This document shows positions 26,456-37,300 of a stretch of DNA of 64,000 nucleotides, one piece after another; positions within the stretch are counted from its first letter, which is position 1, and each line of letters starts with the position of its first letter. Where the stretch lies: positions 32,851 through 96,850 of the forward strand of contig NZ_JAIEME010000002.1 of NCBI RefSeq assembly GCF_019752415.1, read 5' to 3'. Below the pieces are notes generated by a model that saw only the letters and a program-made list of their open reading frames with translations, searched no databases and was not told the origin of the DNA. Origin of the DNA: Nitrosomonas sp. GTDB lineage: Bacteria; Pseudomonadota; Gammaproteobacteria; Burkholderiales; Nitrosomonadaceae. The translations under genes and the position numbers were made by a program.

Positions 26456-29094
26456 TCAATCGCCATACCTGCGGTAAAACCAAGTCTTAACCAACTGGGT
26501 CAGCACCACATAGCACACCAAAATGATCGCCAGTAACCCCCAGTACAAAGGAGGGAGTGGGACAAACCCGAGCGTATCGGCCAGGGGGGAAACCGTTAGC
26601 CAAGCACCCACCGCGACGATGACGATCGAAGTGAGAATAAGCGGCCAACTAGCCCGGCTCTGGAAAAACGGGATCTTATTAGTGCGGATAACGTGAATGA
26701 TCAACGTTTGCGTGAAGAACGATTCGATGAACCAGCCGGTGTGGAACAAGGTCGGGTTGTTCCAGCAATTGAACACATACAGCATGATGAAGAATGTCAG
26801 GTAATCGAAAATCGAACTGATCGGCCCGATACATAGAATAAAACGCAGAATTTCATCAATCTCCCATTTACGCGGCTTGGTTAGCCATTCGGCGTCCACT
26901 TCGTCGGTAGGAATAGTGGTCTGCGAGAAATCGTAGAGAAGGTTGTTGATCAACACCTGGATCGGCAGCATAGGCAGGAAAGGCAAGAACGCACTGGCTC
27001 CTACAACGCTGAACATGTTGCCGAAGCTCGAGCTGGCCGCCATCTTGATGTATTTGACAATGTTGCCGAACACCCGCCGCCCTTCCAGCACGCCCTGCTG
27101 CAGCACCAGCAGGCTGTTTTCCAGTAAGATAATATCAGATGATTCCTTAGCGATATCCACGGAGCTATCCACCGAAATACCGACATCGGCGGCTTTCAGA
27201 GCCGGCGCGTCGTTAATGCCATCGCCCATAAAACCCACCACGTGCCCCTTGCTTTGCAGCACGCGGATGATACGCTCCTTGTGCACCGGGGCAAGACGGG
27301 CAAAAATACTGGTCGCACTGACCGCTTCGGCCAATTCTGCTTCATTCATCCCCTCAATTTGTGGGCCGAGCAAGAGATGCTCTACCGGAACACCGACTTC
27401 CTTGCAAATATAGGTCGTAATGATTTCGTTATCGCCGGTCAGGATCTTGATGTCCACGTTCAGCTGGCGCAGTTGCTCTAAAGCTTCCGTCGCGGTGGCT
27501 TTGGGCGGATCAAGGAAAGCCAGAAAGCCCAACAGAATCAGATCCGATTCATCCTTGATCGCATAGGTCGGTTCATCCGTTGCCCCCGGCATTTGTTTAT
27601 AGGCCAATGCGATGACGCGGAAGCCCTGACTGTTCAGATCGTCCGCTATCTGCCGGCGCTTGGCATCATACTCGGGCAGAGCCTCGATCACCTCTCCCTT
27701 GATTTCTACCCGGGTGCATAAGCTCAGCACTTCATCCACGGCGCCCTTGCAGATCAGCGTATTTAATCCGGTCGTGTCCTCCACGATCACCGACATCCGC
27801 CGCCGCACGAAATCAAAAGGGATTTCATCTATCTTACGGTACTTTTCTTTGGCTTTTAGGTGTTCCTCGAGCTCCTCATGGGTGAGAACGGCTTCGTCGA
27901 GCAGATTTTTCAACCCGGTATGATGGTAACTATTCAAATAGCCGTATTCGAGCGCCTTTTCACTGGGATCGCCGTGCGCGTCCAGATGTTTCTCAAGCAC
28001 GATTTTGCCTTGAGTGAGCGTACCGGTCTTGCGGTGCACAACACATCCATCGCCCCGAAGTTCTGGATCGCGTTCAGCCGTTTGATGATCACTTTCTTGC
28101 GTGCCATCGCCAGGGCGCCCTTGGAAAGATTAACTGTCACAATCATCGGCAGCATCTCGGGGGTTAGTCCGACGGCCACGGCCATTGCAAACAGAAAAGC
28201 TTCCAACCAATCGTGCTTGCTCAATCCGTTGATCAGAAACACCGCCGGAACCATCACGGCGATGAAGTAGATCATTAGCCAGGTGAATTTATTGATGCCC
28301 TTGTCGAAGCTCGTCAACTGACGCTGCCCAACGATACTGGTGGCAAGTGCACCAAAGTAGGTCTGATCCCCGGTGTGGATGACCACGGCGGTCGCGGAGC
28401 CGCTCTCCACATTGGAGCCCAGGAAACAGATATTGGCCAATTCCAACGGGTTTTGAACATCAGTGGAAGTGGCGGTGGCTTTTTTCTCGATGGGCAAGGA
28501 TTCGCCAGTCAATGCAGACTGATTCAGAAACAAATCCTTGGCGGAAAGCACGCGAACATCGGCTGGGACCATATCACCAGCAGACAGCCGAATGATATCA
28601 CCCGGCACCAACAGCTTAAGCGGTGCTTCGGTTTCTTTGCCTGCGCGCACCAGAGTCGCGGTATTGCTGACCATCGCTCTGAGCTTTTCAGCAGCATTAT
28701 CGGCCCGCATCTCCTGGTAGAAACGCAAAACCACACCCAGAACCACCATGATGAAAATGATCACCGCCGCGCGCAAATCGCCGGTTAGAAAGGAAGTCAC
28801 ACCGAGTGCGGTGAGTAGAAGGAGCAATGGATTCTTGATGTTACTCAACAGACGCATTAAGGCGGATTGATGCTTCTCTCGGGCAATTTCGTTCATCCCG
28901 TACTGCTGCAAGCGCGAATCGGCTTCTCCCTGGCTCAAGCCACCCAATCGAGAGTCCAGTGTTTTTAGGACAGCTTCGGTACCGGCGCGCGCCGTTTCCA
29001 GCAGTTGTTCTGAAGCATGCTTCCCGTTTTTGTCATTGAGATTATCTGGGTGTTGAGCCCGATTCATGGCGGTTTCTAGCAAACTCACTGACAT
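26456..29094 (-). pseudogene. MgtA-type magnesium P-type ATPase with frameshift
   Basis: The two halves together would make about 879 residues, the full size of MgtA-type P3B ATPases. The N-terminal half (from 29094) runs through SALTGESLPIEKKA and MLPMIVTVNLSKGA to AIQNFGAMDVLCT, then shifts frame; the C-terminal half resumes with KTGTLTQGKIVLEKH and has MGDGINDAPALKAADVG and the last membrane helices. The shift is one missing base between 28031 and 28032, inside the codon of the phosphorylated Asp (GAC reads as GC). Unless this is a sequencing error or rescued by frameshifting, the pump is dead. ackA follows directly. Confidence 0.9.
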
Positions 29095-29212
29095 CTCCGT
29101 AACTGGCTTCGTAAAACTTGTGACGGAATTGGGAAATCACTCATATCCCCAAACACGTTGTTGATTGCAGTCTCTTGCTTCATTGCTTATTTTTCCTTTG
29201 ATTCGGTCATCG

Positions 29213-29541
29213 CTACCACAAGATATGATTATCTTCTAAAGGATCGCCGCACCTTCGTGGTACGGAACGATTCGCGCCGTATAATCTGTCACCGGGCGGG
29301 CATCCATCACAAGCGCGCGATAGACGTGCACGCGCTTCATTTCTTGCCGCACTGGAATGCCATCATCAACTTTATCGGCATAGAGCTCGACCTGAACCTC
29401 AACCACATGTTGCTCGCCATCAGTTTCAATTTTCACTTCACCGAAGTGCAGTTCGCGCATGATTGGCGGAGGCAGCCGGTAGAGAGTAGCTCAGTGTATT
29501 CGCGCACCGCGCGACTGCTCGAAAATTGCGGGATCACCTGA
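29213..29541 (-). pseudogene. Alpha-glucan phosphorylase C-terminal remnant
   Basis: The frame reads QFSSSRAVREYTELLYRLPPP (quoted part: REYTELLYRLPPP), MRELHFGEVKIETDG, VQVELYADKVDDG and TARIVPYHEGAA, which matches the C-terminus of the alpha-glucan phosphorylases with DUF3417. Near 29239 one base is lost, after which another frame gives the family ending PLEDNHILW and a stop at 29213-29215. The start of the gene is missing: at about 29541 it is fused to a pgm fragment. Confidence 0.78.
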
Positions 29542-29706
29542 GCTACTTTTGAGTGAAGAACCACGATGCCCAGAGGTGCCGAAGGCGATTCTTTGTTCAG
29601 ATACTGATGGATCAGGAGTATTGGTGTAGTAGGCGGAGACGAGTTTTGGAACGTTGATCAACATTGATGATTCGACGGGTTTTCCTGCCAAAGGACTTAT
29701 TTTCAT
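29542..29706 (-). pseudogene. Phosphoglucomutase N-terminal remnant
   Basis: From ATG 29706, with GAGGTAGAA upstream, the frame gives MKISPLAGKPVESSMLINVP and IAFGTSGHRGSSLKSS, the N-terminus of alpha-D-glucose phosphoglucomutase including the substrate loop before the active-site serine region. After residue 55 it joins glucan phosphorylase sequence out of frame. A single deletion removed the rest of pgm and the start of glgP. The start signals are still intact, so a short peptide may be made. Confidence 0.85.
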
Positions 29707-29896
29707 TTCTACCTCATGTGCACTGTTCATTCGAAGCTTGTAACAAAGGGAAATTTAAATCTCCCTTTTTAGCACCTACGCGTATTGAGCATATCGCCAC
29801 AAAGATTACATAAAATTTGCTCACCTTGTACGCATCCAATTCTATTTGGTCTACTTTTCAGAATATCCTCATCTTAGTAAGTCTGTAGATGATTCA

Positions 29897-30202
29897 CTAT
29901 TTATTCCACATTACGTTACAGTCTGCTTTTGCTGCAGCAGTCAATAAGTCAATTAACGGTAATCCTCGATTTGTCATGCTCACCATAGGTTCATCCGGAT
30001 CCTCATTTTCATTCTCGACTGGCGACGAGATTTTTTCCGCATCAATAGCGGCTGTTAAGCGGCTCAATGCCGCAGGAACGTCTGCCGCCAAAATAGCGCC
30101 AGGAACGGTCGCGCTGTGTCCCATCATTTTGAGCATGGTCAGTGCGTCACCTTCAAACATAGTGATATTGGCATGCACATCCGTTGTAAATGTCACTAGC
30201 AT
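29897..30202 (-). CDS. DUF1840 protein
   Basis: 101 residues covering the whole DUF1840 family: MLVTFTTDVHANITMFEGDA, LKMMGHSATVPGAILAADVP, then PLIDLLTAAAKADCNVMW at the end. AGGAGG lies 6 bases before the ATG. It is a small cytoplasmic protein of unknown role common in betaproteobacteria. A truncated copy is found at 32982. It is downstream of zwf on the same strand, 63 bases after its stop. Confidence 0.9.
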   Translation of the reverse strand: MLVTFTTDVHANITMFEGDALTMLKMMGHSATVPGAILAADVPAALSRLTAAIDAEKISSPVENENEDPDEPMVSMTNRGLPLIDLLTAAAKADCNVMWNK

Positions 30203-30265
30203 ACTATCCTCCTAGAAAATAAATTTTTACTCTGGCATTGCCAATCATACTGGCTCGATATTTCT

Positions 30266-31690
30266 TCATAATGACACCGCTCTAGTCATAAGATCGGGCT
30301 TTGGGTTATACCATCCGCCATCGGCCGTGATGAGCACATCAGCTTCCATCGGTCCCCAGCTACCGGGCTTATAGAATCTGACTGGCTGATGCTCCGTCAG
30401 AACATTATCAAGCACTGCCCAAGCCGACTCAACTGCATCCTGCCGGGTGAAAAGCGCACCGTTACCAGCCAATGCATCACCCAGCAGCCGCTCGTAAGGC
30501 GCTTGCTCATCTGGCTGTGCGTTGAGAAGGTAAAGTTCTTTCTGGTCACCGACATATTCCTCTCCCGCTCGCTTGACGCGCGCGGCCAAAGCAATGGCGG
30601 GATGCGGTGATAATTGGAAGCGCAAATAATTAGCCCGGCAAGCCCCCGGCCCGGTATCTTCAAACAGTTTCTGCGGAGGCGCCTTAAGTTGAACCAGAAT
30701 TTCTGCAGCAGTTTCGGCCAAGCATTTGCCTGAACGCAGATACCACGGCACGCCTGCCCAGCGCCACGAATCAATAAATAGCCGCAGGGCACAATAAGTC
30801 TCCGTGTCAGAATCCTTAGCGACACCAGTCTCCTGAAGATAGCCTTCAAACTGACCTCTTACCAGATCTTCCGGTTTTAGTGCATGCATCGCTTGAAATA
30901 CCTTTGCTTTTTCGCTTCGCTGGGCTTCAAAATCTCGCCCGGCTGGAGGCTCCATGGCCAGAAGCGCAACTATTTGAAAGAGATGGTTCTGAATTACGTC
31001 GCGCAGGCAGCCGACTCCGTCATAGAAACTGCCTCTGCCTTCCACCCCAAAATCTTCCGAAAGCGTGATCTGAACACTCGCCACGTAATTGCGATTCCAG
31101 ATCGGTTCCAAGAACGAATTTGCGAACCGGAAATAAAGGATGTTTTCAATCGCTTCTTTGCCAAGGAAGTGATCAATGCGAAAGATCGAAGTTTCTGGAA
31201 AAACCAAATGTGCAGCGCGGTTGAGCTCGCATGCCGAGGCCAAATCACGCCCAAAAGGCTTTTCCACAATGACGCGGGCATTCTCCGCCAAGCCAGAAGA
31301 GCCAAGATCTTTGATGATGGCTGAGAAGAAGGCAGGCGGAATGGCGAGATAGAAGGCCGGATGCAGTGCGCCGTCAAGCGTTTTTTTGAGTTTTTGAAAT
31401 GTTTCCGGGTTTTTATAATCGCCGTCCACATAACGCAACAGCGAAAGCAATTGATTTAAGACGTTCGAATCGACGTTCTTAATAGCATTTTTTATACCGT
31501 CTATTGCGCGATCGTGTAGTTGCGCTAGCGTCCAGCCCGAAAAACCAACGCCTACGATCGGAATCTTTAATGACCCTCGTTTAACCATCGCGTAGAGCGA
31601 TGGAAATATTTTCTTGTGTGCAAGATCGCCCGTTGCGCCAAAAAGTACCAGTGCGCCTGATGGTGTTAGGCCGCTGGCGGGTTTGTCCAT
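30266..31690 (-). CDS. zwf: Glucose-6-phosphate dehydrogenase
   Basis: 474 residues from the ATG at 31690, which lies just after the gnd stop and has AAAGGA 11 bases upstream; longer frames run back through gnd and are unlikely. Oxidises glucose-6-P to 6-phosphogluconolactone with NADP+. [18 protein letters not shown] is the nucleotide-binding fingerprint, [21 protein letters not shown] the active-site segment. Together with gnd it forms the oxidative pentose-phosphate branch. No 6-phosphogluconolactonase is seen. Confidence 0.96.
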   Translation of the reverse strand: MDKPASGLTPSGALVLFGATGDLAHKKIFPSLYAMVKRGSLKIPIVGVGFSGWTLAQLHDRAIDGIKNAIKNVDSNVLNQLLSLLRYVDGDYKNPETFQKLKKTLDGALHPAFYLAIPPAFFSAIIKDLGSSGLAENARVIVEKPFGRDLASACELNRAAHLVFPETSIFRIDHFLGKEAIENILYFRFANSFLEPIWNRNYVASVQITLSEDFGVEGRGSFYDGVGCLRDVIQNHLFQIVALLAMEPPAGRDFEAQRSEKAKVFQAMHALKPEDLVRGQFEGYLQETGVAKDSDTETYCALRLFIDSWRWAGVPWYLRSGKCLAETAAEILVQLKAPPQKLFEDTGPGACRANYLRFQLSPHPAIALAARVKRAGEEYVGDQKELYLLNAQPDEQAPYERLLGDALAGNGALFTRQDAVESAWAVLDNVLTEHQPVRFYKPGSWGPMEADVLITADGGWYNPKPDLMTRAVSL

Positions 31691-31691
31691 G

Positions 31692-32714
31692 TCATGTACC
31701 ATCCTTTGGCTTTTCATCATGACCGCCAAACTGCTTGCGCATGGCCGAGAGAATGCGATCGGCGTAATCTGCCTCTCCCTGGGATTCGAAACGTCCGAAT
31801 AATGCTGCACTGATGACTGGCGCTGGTACACCTTCGTCGATGGCGGCGAGTGTGGTCCAGCGTCCTTCACCTGAATCCGATACGTGTCCTGAAAATTGCT
31901 TAAGCTCCGAATCCCCGGCAAGCGCGGCCGCGGTTAAATCGAGCAGCCAGGATGAGATCACGCTGCCTCGACGCCATACTTCGGCCACTTTGCCGATGTC
32001 GATGCGGTATTGATAGGCTTCCGGGTCACGCAACGGAGTGGTCTCGGCATCCTGTGCTCTTGCACGAAGACCTACATCTGCATGTTTGAGAATATTGAGT
32101 CCTTCCGCGTATGCGGCCATCAGGCCGTATTCAATGCCGTTGTGAACCATCTTCACAAAATGACCCGCGCCGGCCGGGCCACAGTGCAAGTAACCCTGTT
32201 CTTCGGGACCCGGTTCGCCGCCGCGCCCGGAAGTCCGTTCTGCTGCTGCAACGCCTGGTGAGATGCTTTTAAAGATCGGATCGAGATGCCGGACTACGTC
32301 TTCCTCGCCGCCAATCATCAAGCAGTAGCCTCGCTCGAGCCCGAATACGCCGCCGCTGGTTCCACAATCAACATAGTGAATACCTTGTGTCTTGAGGGCT
32401 TTAGCACGTACTTGATCATCGCGATAATAGCTGTTTCCGCCATCGATGATGATGTCGTTCGCCGCAAGCAATACTGCCAGATCTGAAATTGTCTTGCCGG
32501 TAACGCCGGCAGGTACCATCACCCAGATCACACGCGGAGCGGACAGTTTGGTGACAAAATCATCCAACGAATCGGCCTGTTGAATAGCCTGGCCGGTTAG
32601 TGTCTTGACGGCAGCCGCATTGACGTCATAGACCACACACGAGTGGCCGTCTTTAGTCAAACGCCGCACTAGGTTGGCTCCCATGCGTCCTAGACCAATC
32701 ATCCCCAGTTGCAT
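31692..32714 (-). CDS. gnd: 6-Phosphogluconate dehydrogenase, short (YqeC/GndA-like) type
   Basis: 340 residues, the short class of decarboxylating 6-phosphogluconate dehydrogenases. [19 protein letters not shown] is the NAD(P) fold, GNSYYRDD and [20 protein letters not shown] the substrate region; the C-terminal helical domain is shorter than in the 470-residue class. It oxidises 6-phosphogluconate to ribulose-5-P and CO2. It overlaps or abuts zwf (1 base between stop and next ATG), so the two are one operon. Confidence 0.94.
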   Translation of the reverse strand: MQLGMIGLGRMGANLVRRLTKDGHSCVVYDVNAAAVKTLTGQAIQQADSLDDFVTKLSAPRVIWVMVPAGVTGKTISDLAVLLAANDIIIDGGNSYYRDDQVRAKALKTQGIHYVDCGTSGGVFGLERGYCLMIGGEEDVVRHLDPIFKSISPGVAAAERTSGRGGEPGPEEQGYLHCGPAGAGHFVKMVHNGIEYGLMAAYAEGLNILKHADVGLRARAQDAETTPLRDPEAYQYRIDIGKVAEVWRRGSVISSWLLDLTAAALAGDSELKQFSGHVSDSGEGRWTTLAAIDEGVPAPVISAALFGRFESQGEADYADRILSAMRKQFGGHDEKPKDGT

Positions 32715-32810
32715 GCAATCCTCTCCTGTATTGATTCAGATCTAAACATCAGACTCCCAGAACATTTGAAAATAAACCGCATAAATCCAGTAATTTTCTG
32801 GATTCGATCA

Positions 32811-32845
32811 GTTGTTCCGTTCAGAAAAAATCTGAACGGAACAAC
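32811..32845. terminator. Terminator-like hairpin upstream of gnd
   Basis: GTTGTTCCGTTCAGA and TCTGAACGGAACAAC pair perfectly (15 bp) around AAAAA. It separates the tal/DUF1840-remnant transcript from gnd. A T-rich stretch follows on the plus strand side only. Confidence 0.65.
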
Positions 32846-32950
32846 TTCTTCTTAACAAAAGTGCAACGTAGAACAGTTTCGCACACGAATAAAGATCCAG
32901 TCTGCTTTTCATGCCTTATTTTTATAATGAAATTATCAACCACGACTGTC

Positions 32951-32966
32951 TGTGCGCTATCGAACG
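32951..32966. promoter_or_regulatory. Degenerate Crp-like site
   Basis: TGTGC-GCTATC-GAACG keeps the left half of the recurring palindrome but has a poor right half. It lies 237 bp before gnd, with a hairpin in between, so its function is doubtful. Confidence 0.2.
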
Positions 32967-32981
32967 CAGTCACACTGTGAT

Positions 32982-33107
32982 TCAATCGATGCCACCAGTC
33001 TCGGCAGCACTGTATCCCATCATTTTCAGCAAGGTAAGCCCATCGCCTTTAAACATGGTGATACCGGCATAAACATCGGTTGAAAAGATTGTGAATGTTA
33101 AAAGCAT
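32982..33107 (-). pseudogene. Truncated DUF1840 copy
   Basis: 41 codons from ATG 33107 with AAAGGAT upstream: MLLTFTIFSTDVYAGITMFK then LLKMMGYSAAETGGID and stop. It matches the first 40% of the DUF1840 protein at 29897 but has a three-residue insertion (near TIF) and lacks the rest. It lies downstream of tal. Start signals are intact, so a short product is possible. Confidence 0.75.
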
Positions 33108-33218
33108 ACCGTTTATCCTTTAAAAAATAACAAATTACTAGGCGTACACTTGCACAAGTCCGTTCATGCGATGCTGCGCAAAACTGTTTGGCGCCTCCTG
33201 CAACTGCTAGGGATTAAT

Positions 33219-34313
33219 TCAACCGGGTTGAAAGTGTTTGCGGGCAACATTTTTTGCTGCAATGCAATCCATTAGATCTTTCCAGGATTCTGCAAAAGAC
33301 TGCACGCCTTCACGCTGGAGTTTAGCTGCGAGCACCACATCATCCACATTAACCCGTGCAAAAGCGGCAAGCACCGCTTCGGCATCACCGCCATCGCTTG
33401 GCATAGTCGTTTGCACTTTGCCGTGCTCGGCAAAAGCAAGCAATGTCTTATCGGGCATCGTGTTGATGGTATCCGGCGCCACGAGTGCCTCGATGTATAA
33501 GGTATCCGAGACATTGGGATCTTTGCTGCCCGTGCTACCCCAGAGCAGGCGTTGCGGCCGTGCACCCGCGCTGGCCAGTTTTTGCCAGCGGGGTGAGGCC
33601 AACAATTCCCGGTAGGATTTGTAGACACGCTTGGCGATGGCGATACCGAGGCGGTTATGCAGCACCTGCGGGGCTTTGTCCTTGATGGCCGTATCCCAGC
33701 GGCTGACGAAAATTGATGCAACAGAATAGATTTTTGGATCAAGACCGGCAGCGATTCGCCGCTCGATCCCTTGCATATAGGCTTTGGCAGCTGCCATGTA
33801 GTGCTCGCACGAGAACAACAACGTCACATTTACCGGCACCCCCGCGAAGATGCTTTCCTCGATCGCGGGAATTCCTGCACGAGTGCCTGGAATCTTGATA
33901 AAAAGATTAGGGCGCTTTGCTCGTTCATAAAGCATCGCTGCGGCCTTGATGGTGCCACCCGTATCATCCGCGAGCAAGGGAGACACCTCCAACGATACCC
34001 AACCGTCCATTCCACCAGTGGTATCGTGGATTGGACGTAACAGATCGGCAGCCTGTGTCAAATCCTCCAAGGCTAGCTCGAAGAATAACGCCTCACCCGA
34101 TTTGCCCTCAGCGGTTTTTTGATCGATGGCGGCATCGTAGAAATCCGCGCCCTTGATCGCTTTGTCAAAGATCGTCGGATTGGAAGTCAAACCAGTCACT
34201 GAGAGTTCACTAATGTAATGGCGTAGCTTGCCGCTCGTCAGCAATTCGCGGGTGATATTATCAAGCCAAACACTTTGGCCGAGATCATGCAGTTGTTGCG
34301 TCGCTTTCATCAT
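33219..34313 (-). CDS. tal: Transaldolase
   Basis: 364 residues. Transfers a dihydroxyacetone unit between sugar phosphates in the non-oxidative pentose-phosphate pathway. LGQSVWLDNITRELL, VTGLTSNPTIFDKAI and LFIKIPGTRAGIPAIEE (Schiff-base Lys region) identify the long bacterial type. The ATG at 34313 or 34310 (better spaced from AAGGAA) lies inside the last codons of the glucan synthase gene, a 29-base overlap, so translation may be coupled to that giant gene. Confidence 0.95.
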   Translation of the reverse strand: MMKATQQLHDLGQSVWLDNITRELLTSGKLRHYISELSVTGLTSNPTIFDKAIKGADFYDAAIDQKTAEGKSGEALFFELALEDLTQAADLLRPIHDTTGGMDGWVSLEVSPLLADDTGGTIKAAAMLYERAKRPNLFIKIPGTRAGIPAIEESIFAGVPVNVTLLFSCEHYMAAAKAYMQGIERRIAAGLDPKIYSVASIFVSRWDTAIKDKAPQVLHNRLGIAIAKRVYKSYRELLASPRWQKLASAGARPQRLLWGSTGSKDPNVSDTLYIEALVAPDTINTMPDKTLLAFAEHGKVQTTMPSDGGDAEAVLAAFARVNVDDVVLAAKLQREGVQSFAESWKDLMDCIAAKNVARKHFQPG

Positions 34314-37300
34314 GTTCCTTATTCAGCGTATGAATGGTTGGATTTGGTTCGAGCGCTTTGTATATTTTCACGTCGACCGTATGCTCCAGGCGATCATCGA
34401 CCAGTGGAATTATTTTATCGGGGCATTCGATGCCATCCACCGTTACACGCATCGTATTGTTTTGCATCGCATCGCTCGTATCCATTTCCATTTGCGATAC
34501 GGCAATATGGTAGACAGTCTCGTGATAGCGGTAATGCAACTTGAATGTTTGCCAGGTTGCAGGCAAGCAAGGCGCGAAGTGCAGTTTATCCCCTTCCAGC
34601 CTCAAGCCAAGCAGGGATTCCACAATCAGCCGGTACATCCAGCCGGCGGAGCCTGTATACCAGCTCCACCCGCCGCGGCCGGCATGCGGTGAAACCGCAT
34701 ACACATCGGCAGCAACGACATAGGGCTCGACTTTGTAGATCGCTACACCTGCTGCGGATTTTCCATGATTCACCGGGTTAATCATGGTCAATAATTCCCA
34801 AGCGCGCTGACTGTCGCCCAAAGCTGCAAATGCCATTGCGGTCCAGATAGCGGCATGCGTGTATTGCCCGCCGTTTTCGCGCACACCGGGAACATACCCT
34901 TTGATGTAGCCCGGATCCAGATCCGATGTGTCGAACGGCGGATCCAGGAGCTGGATCAGTGCATGATCGTGCTGCACCAGACGGGCGTATACAGCATCCA
35001 TACCCATGCGCGAACGCATAGACTCACCCGCACCGGAGAGTACCGACCAGCTCTGCGAAATCGAATCAATCTGACATTCGGTATTAGCTGCCGACCCCAG
35101 CGGCGTGCCGTCATCAAAGTATGCGCGGCGGTACCATGCGCCATCCCAGGCGGTTTGCTCGATACGCTGGCGCAGTTGCGCGGCCTCGGTCCGGCATTGT
35201 TCGGCAAATGTCACATCGCCCTGCCGCTGTGCCAACTCAGCGAAGCGCATCAACACTTCATATAGGAAAAAGCCGAGCCAAACGCTTTCGCCTTTGCCGT
35301 GCAAGCCCACAAGATTCATGCCATCGTTCCAGTCTCCGGAACCAATCAGCGGCAGACCATGTTCGCCAAATGTTAGGCTATGGCGGATGGCGCGGACACA
35401 GTGCTGATACAAACTGGCCGATTCGGCGGAGTATCCGGGCAGATCATAATAAGAATCATCCTCGGGACTGACTGGGCGGCCCTCGAGGAAAGAAATAGAT
35501 TCATCGAGCACACTGGTATCACCGGTGCACAGCACATAGCGGCACACCGCCAGCGGTAACCAGAGATAATCGTCGGAACAACGGGTTCGTACGCCGCGAT
35601 TTGATGGAGGATGCCACCAGTGCTGTACATCTCCTTCCACAAACTGATGCGCTGCGCATAGCATGATTTGCTCACGCACGCGTTGCGGTTCGGCGTGAAC
35701 CAGTGCCATTACATCCTGCAGCTGGTCGCGGAAGCCGAAGGCGCCGCCCGATTGATAATAGCCGCTACGTGCCCACAGGCGGCAGGCAAGCGTTTGATAA
35801 ACGAGCCAGCCATTGGCCAGCACATTGAGAGATGCATCTGGAGTTTCCACCTGGATTGCGCCAAGGGTATGGTTCCAATACTGCCATACCGATTTGAGTG
35901 CGGTGTCTGCGGCTGCCGATCCACGGAAACGATGTATCAGTGCGCGCGCGCCATCAATATCGTGATTTCCGGCTTGGCCTAAGCGGAAAATAATCTCGCG
36001 TTCTTGCCCTTCCGCCAAATTGAAGTTAACCTGAATCGCGGCGCAGGGATCGAGTGCCGCGCCTGTCTTGCCGGAAAGCCGCGTGCGCGCCATCGCCGCC
36101 GGATCTTTAAGCGAGCCGTTACGTCCAATGAATTCAGCGCGATCGCAACTGATTGAGCGATTGGTCTCATCGACATCGAAGAAAGCAATCCGGTCGGAGA
36201 ATTCTGTGTTGTAAGGGTTGCGTGCGAACAACGCGCCGCTCACGGAATCCACTTCAGTCGTCACGTGCATGGCCGATTTCGGCCGCAAATCGCCCAGCAC
36301 CCATTCCACGTAGCCGGTCGCGGAGAGCCGTCGTGACCGGCCGGATGCATTGCGTACTTTCAATACCGAGAATTTGACGGCTGCATCCATGGCCACGTAT
36401 ACCCACAGTTCGGAAACGATACCGCCTTCTGTATGTTCAAATACACTGTAGCCGAATCCGTGTCGACTGACATACGCATCCAAACCGCGGCAGGGCAGTG
36501 GTGTGGGTGACCAGAAATGACCGCTCTCTTCATCGCGCAGGTAAAAAGCTTCGCCGCTTGCATCGGATATCGGATCGTTGTGCCAAGGCGTAAGACGAAA
36601 CTCATGCGCGTTGTCGCTCCAGGTATAACCTTGGCCGCTTTCAGAAATGACTGTACCAAAATGTGGATTCGCCAGCACATTCACCCACGGTGCGGGTGTC
36701 ACTTGTACGGCTGTGGTAGTAATGATGTATTCGTGTCCGTCCGCGGTAAAACCGCCCAGCCCATTGTGCAGAATCAGATCTCGCCGCGGCAACACGCTAC
36801 CGGCTGGAAGATCGGCGCGGCGGCTTCGGCTTGGCCGGAAACGCGGCATTTGTACATTCCTTATGCTACGGTGATTAATCTGTTCCGCCAGCGTTCCCCG
36901 GCTGTCGGCTATGATGGCACGTGCGACCGATTGGAACAAAATACGATCTTCGTTTGATATTTGTTCCGCGTGTCGCACGAAGATACCGCCCGGTCTGTCA
37001 ATGACATGCGCTTCAATACCTGCTGCAATCAAGCCGATAATCTGATCCTGGAGCAGCTGCCGGTAGCCGGCACGATCTTCGTTCCAGATCACCAAATCTA
37101 CCGCCAGTCCCTTCAAACGCCAATACGCGTGAGCCTGCACTAATTGCCGCACTAATTCGATATTGCTTGCATCGCTGATCTGCAACAGTACGATCGGCAG
37201 ATCGCCGGAAATGGCATAACCCCACAAACCGGATTGTCCGCGGCGATTCTGCAGCAAAATCTCGGCATCGGCGCGTAGCAAGGCGTTGGTATAAAGCACA

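Noticed and set aside
29889..30215. Plus-strand 108-codon frame opposite the DUF1840 gene
   Set aside because: The minus-strand frame matches the DUF1840 family over its full length and has a perfect AGGAGG; the plus frame is its shadow.
32951..32966. Eighth copy of the Crp-like palindrome
   Set aside because: Right half-site is degenerate and a hairpin separates it from gnd; listed at low confidence and not counted in the regulon.
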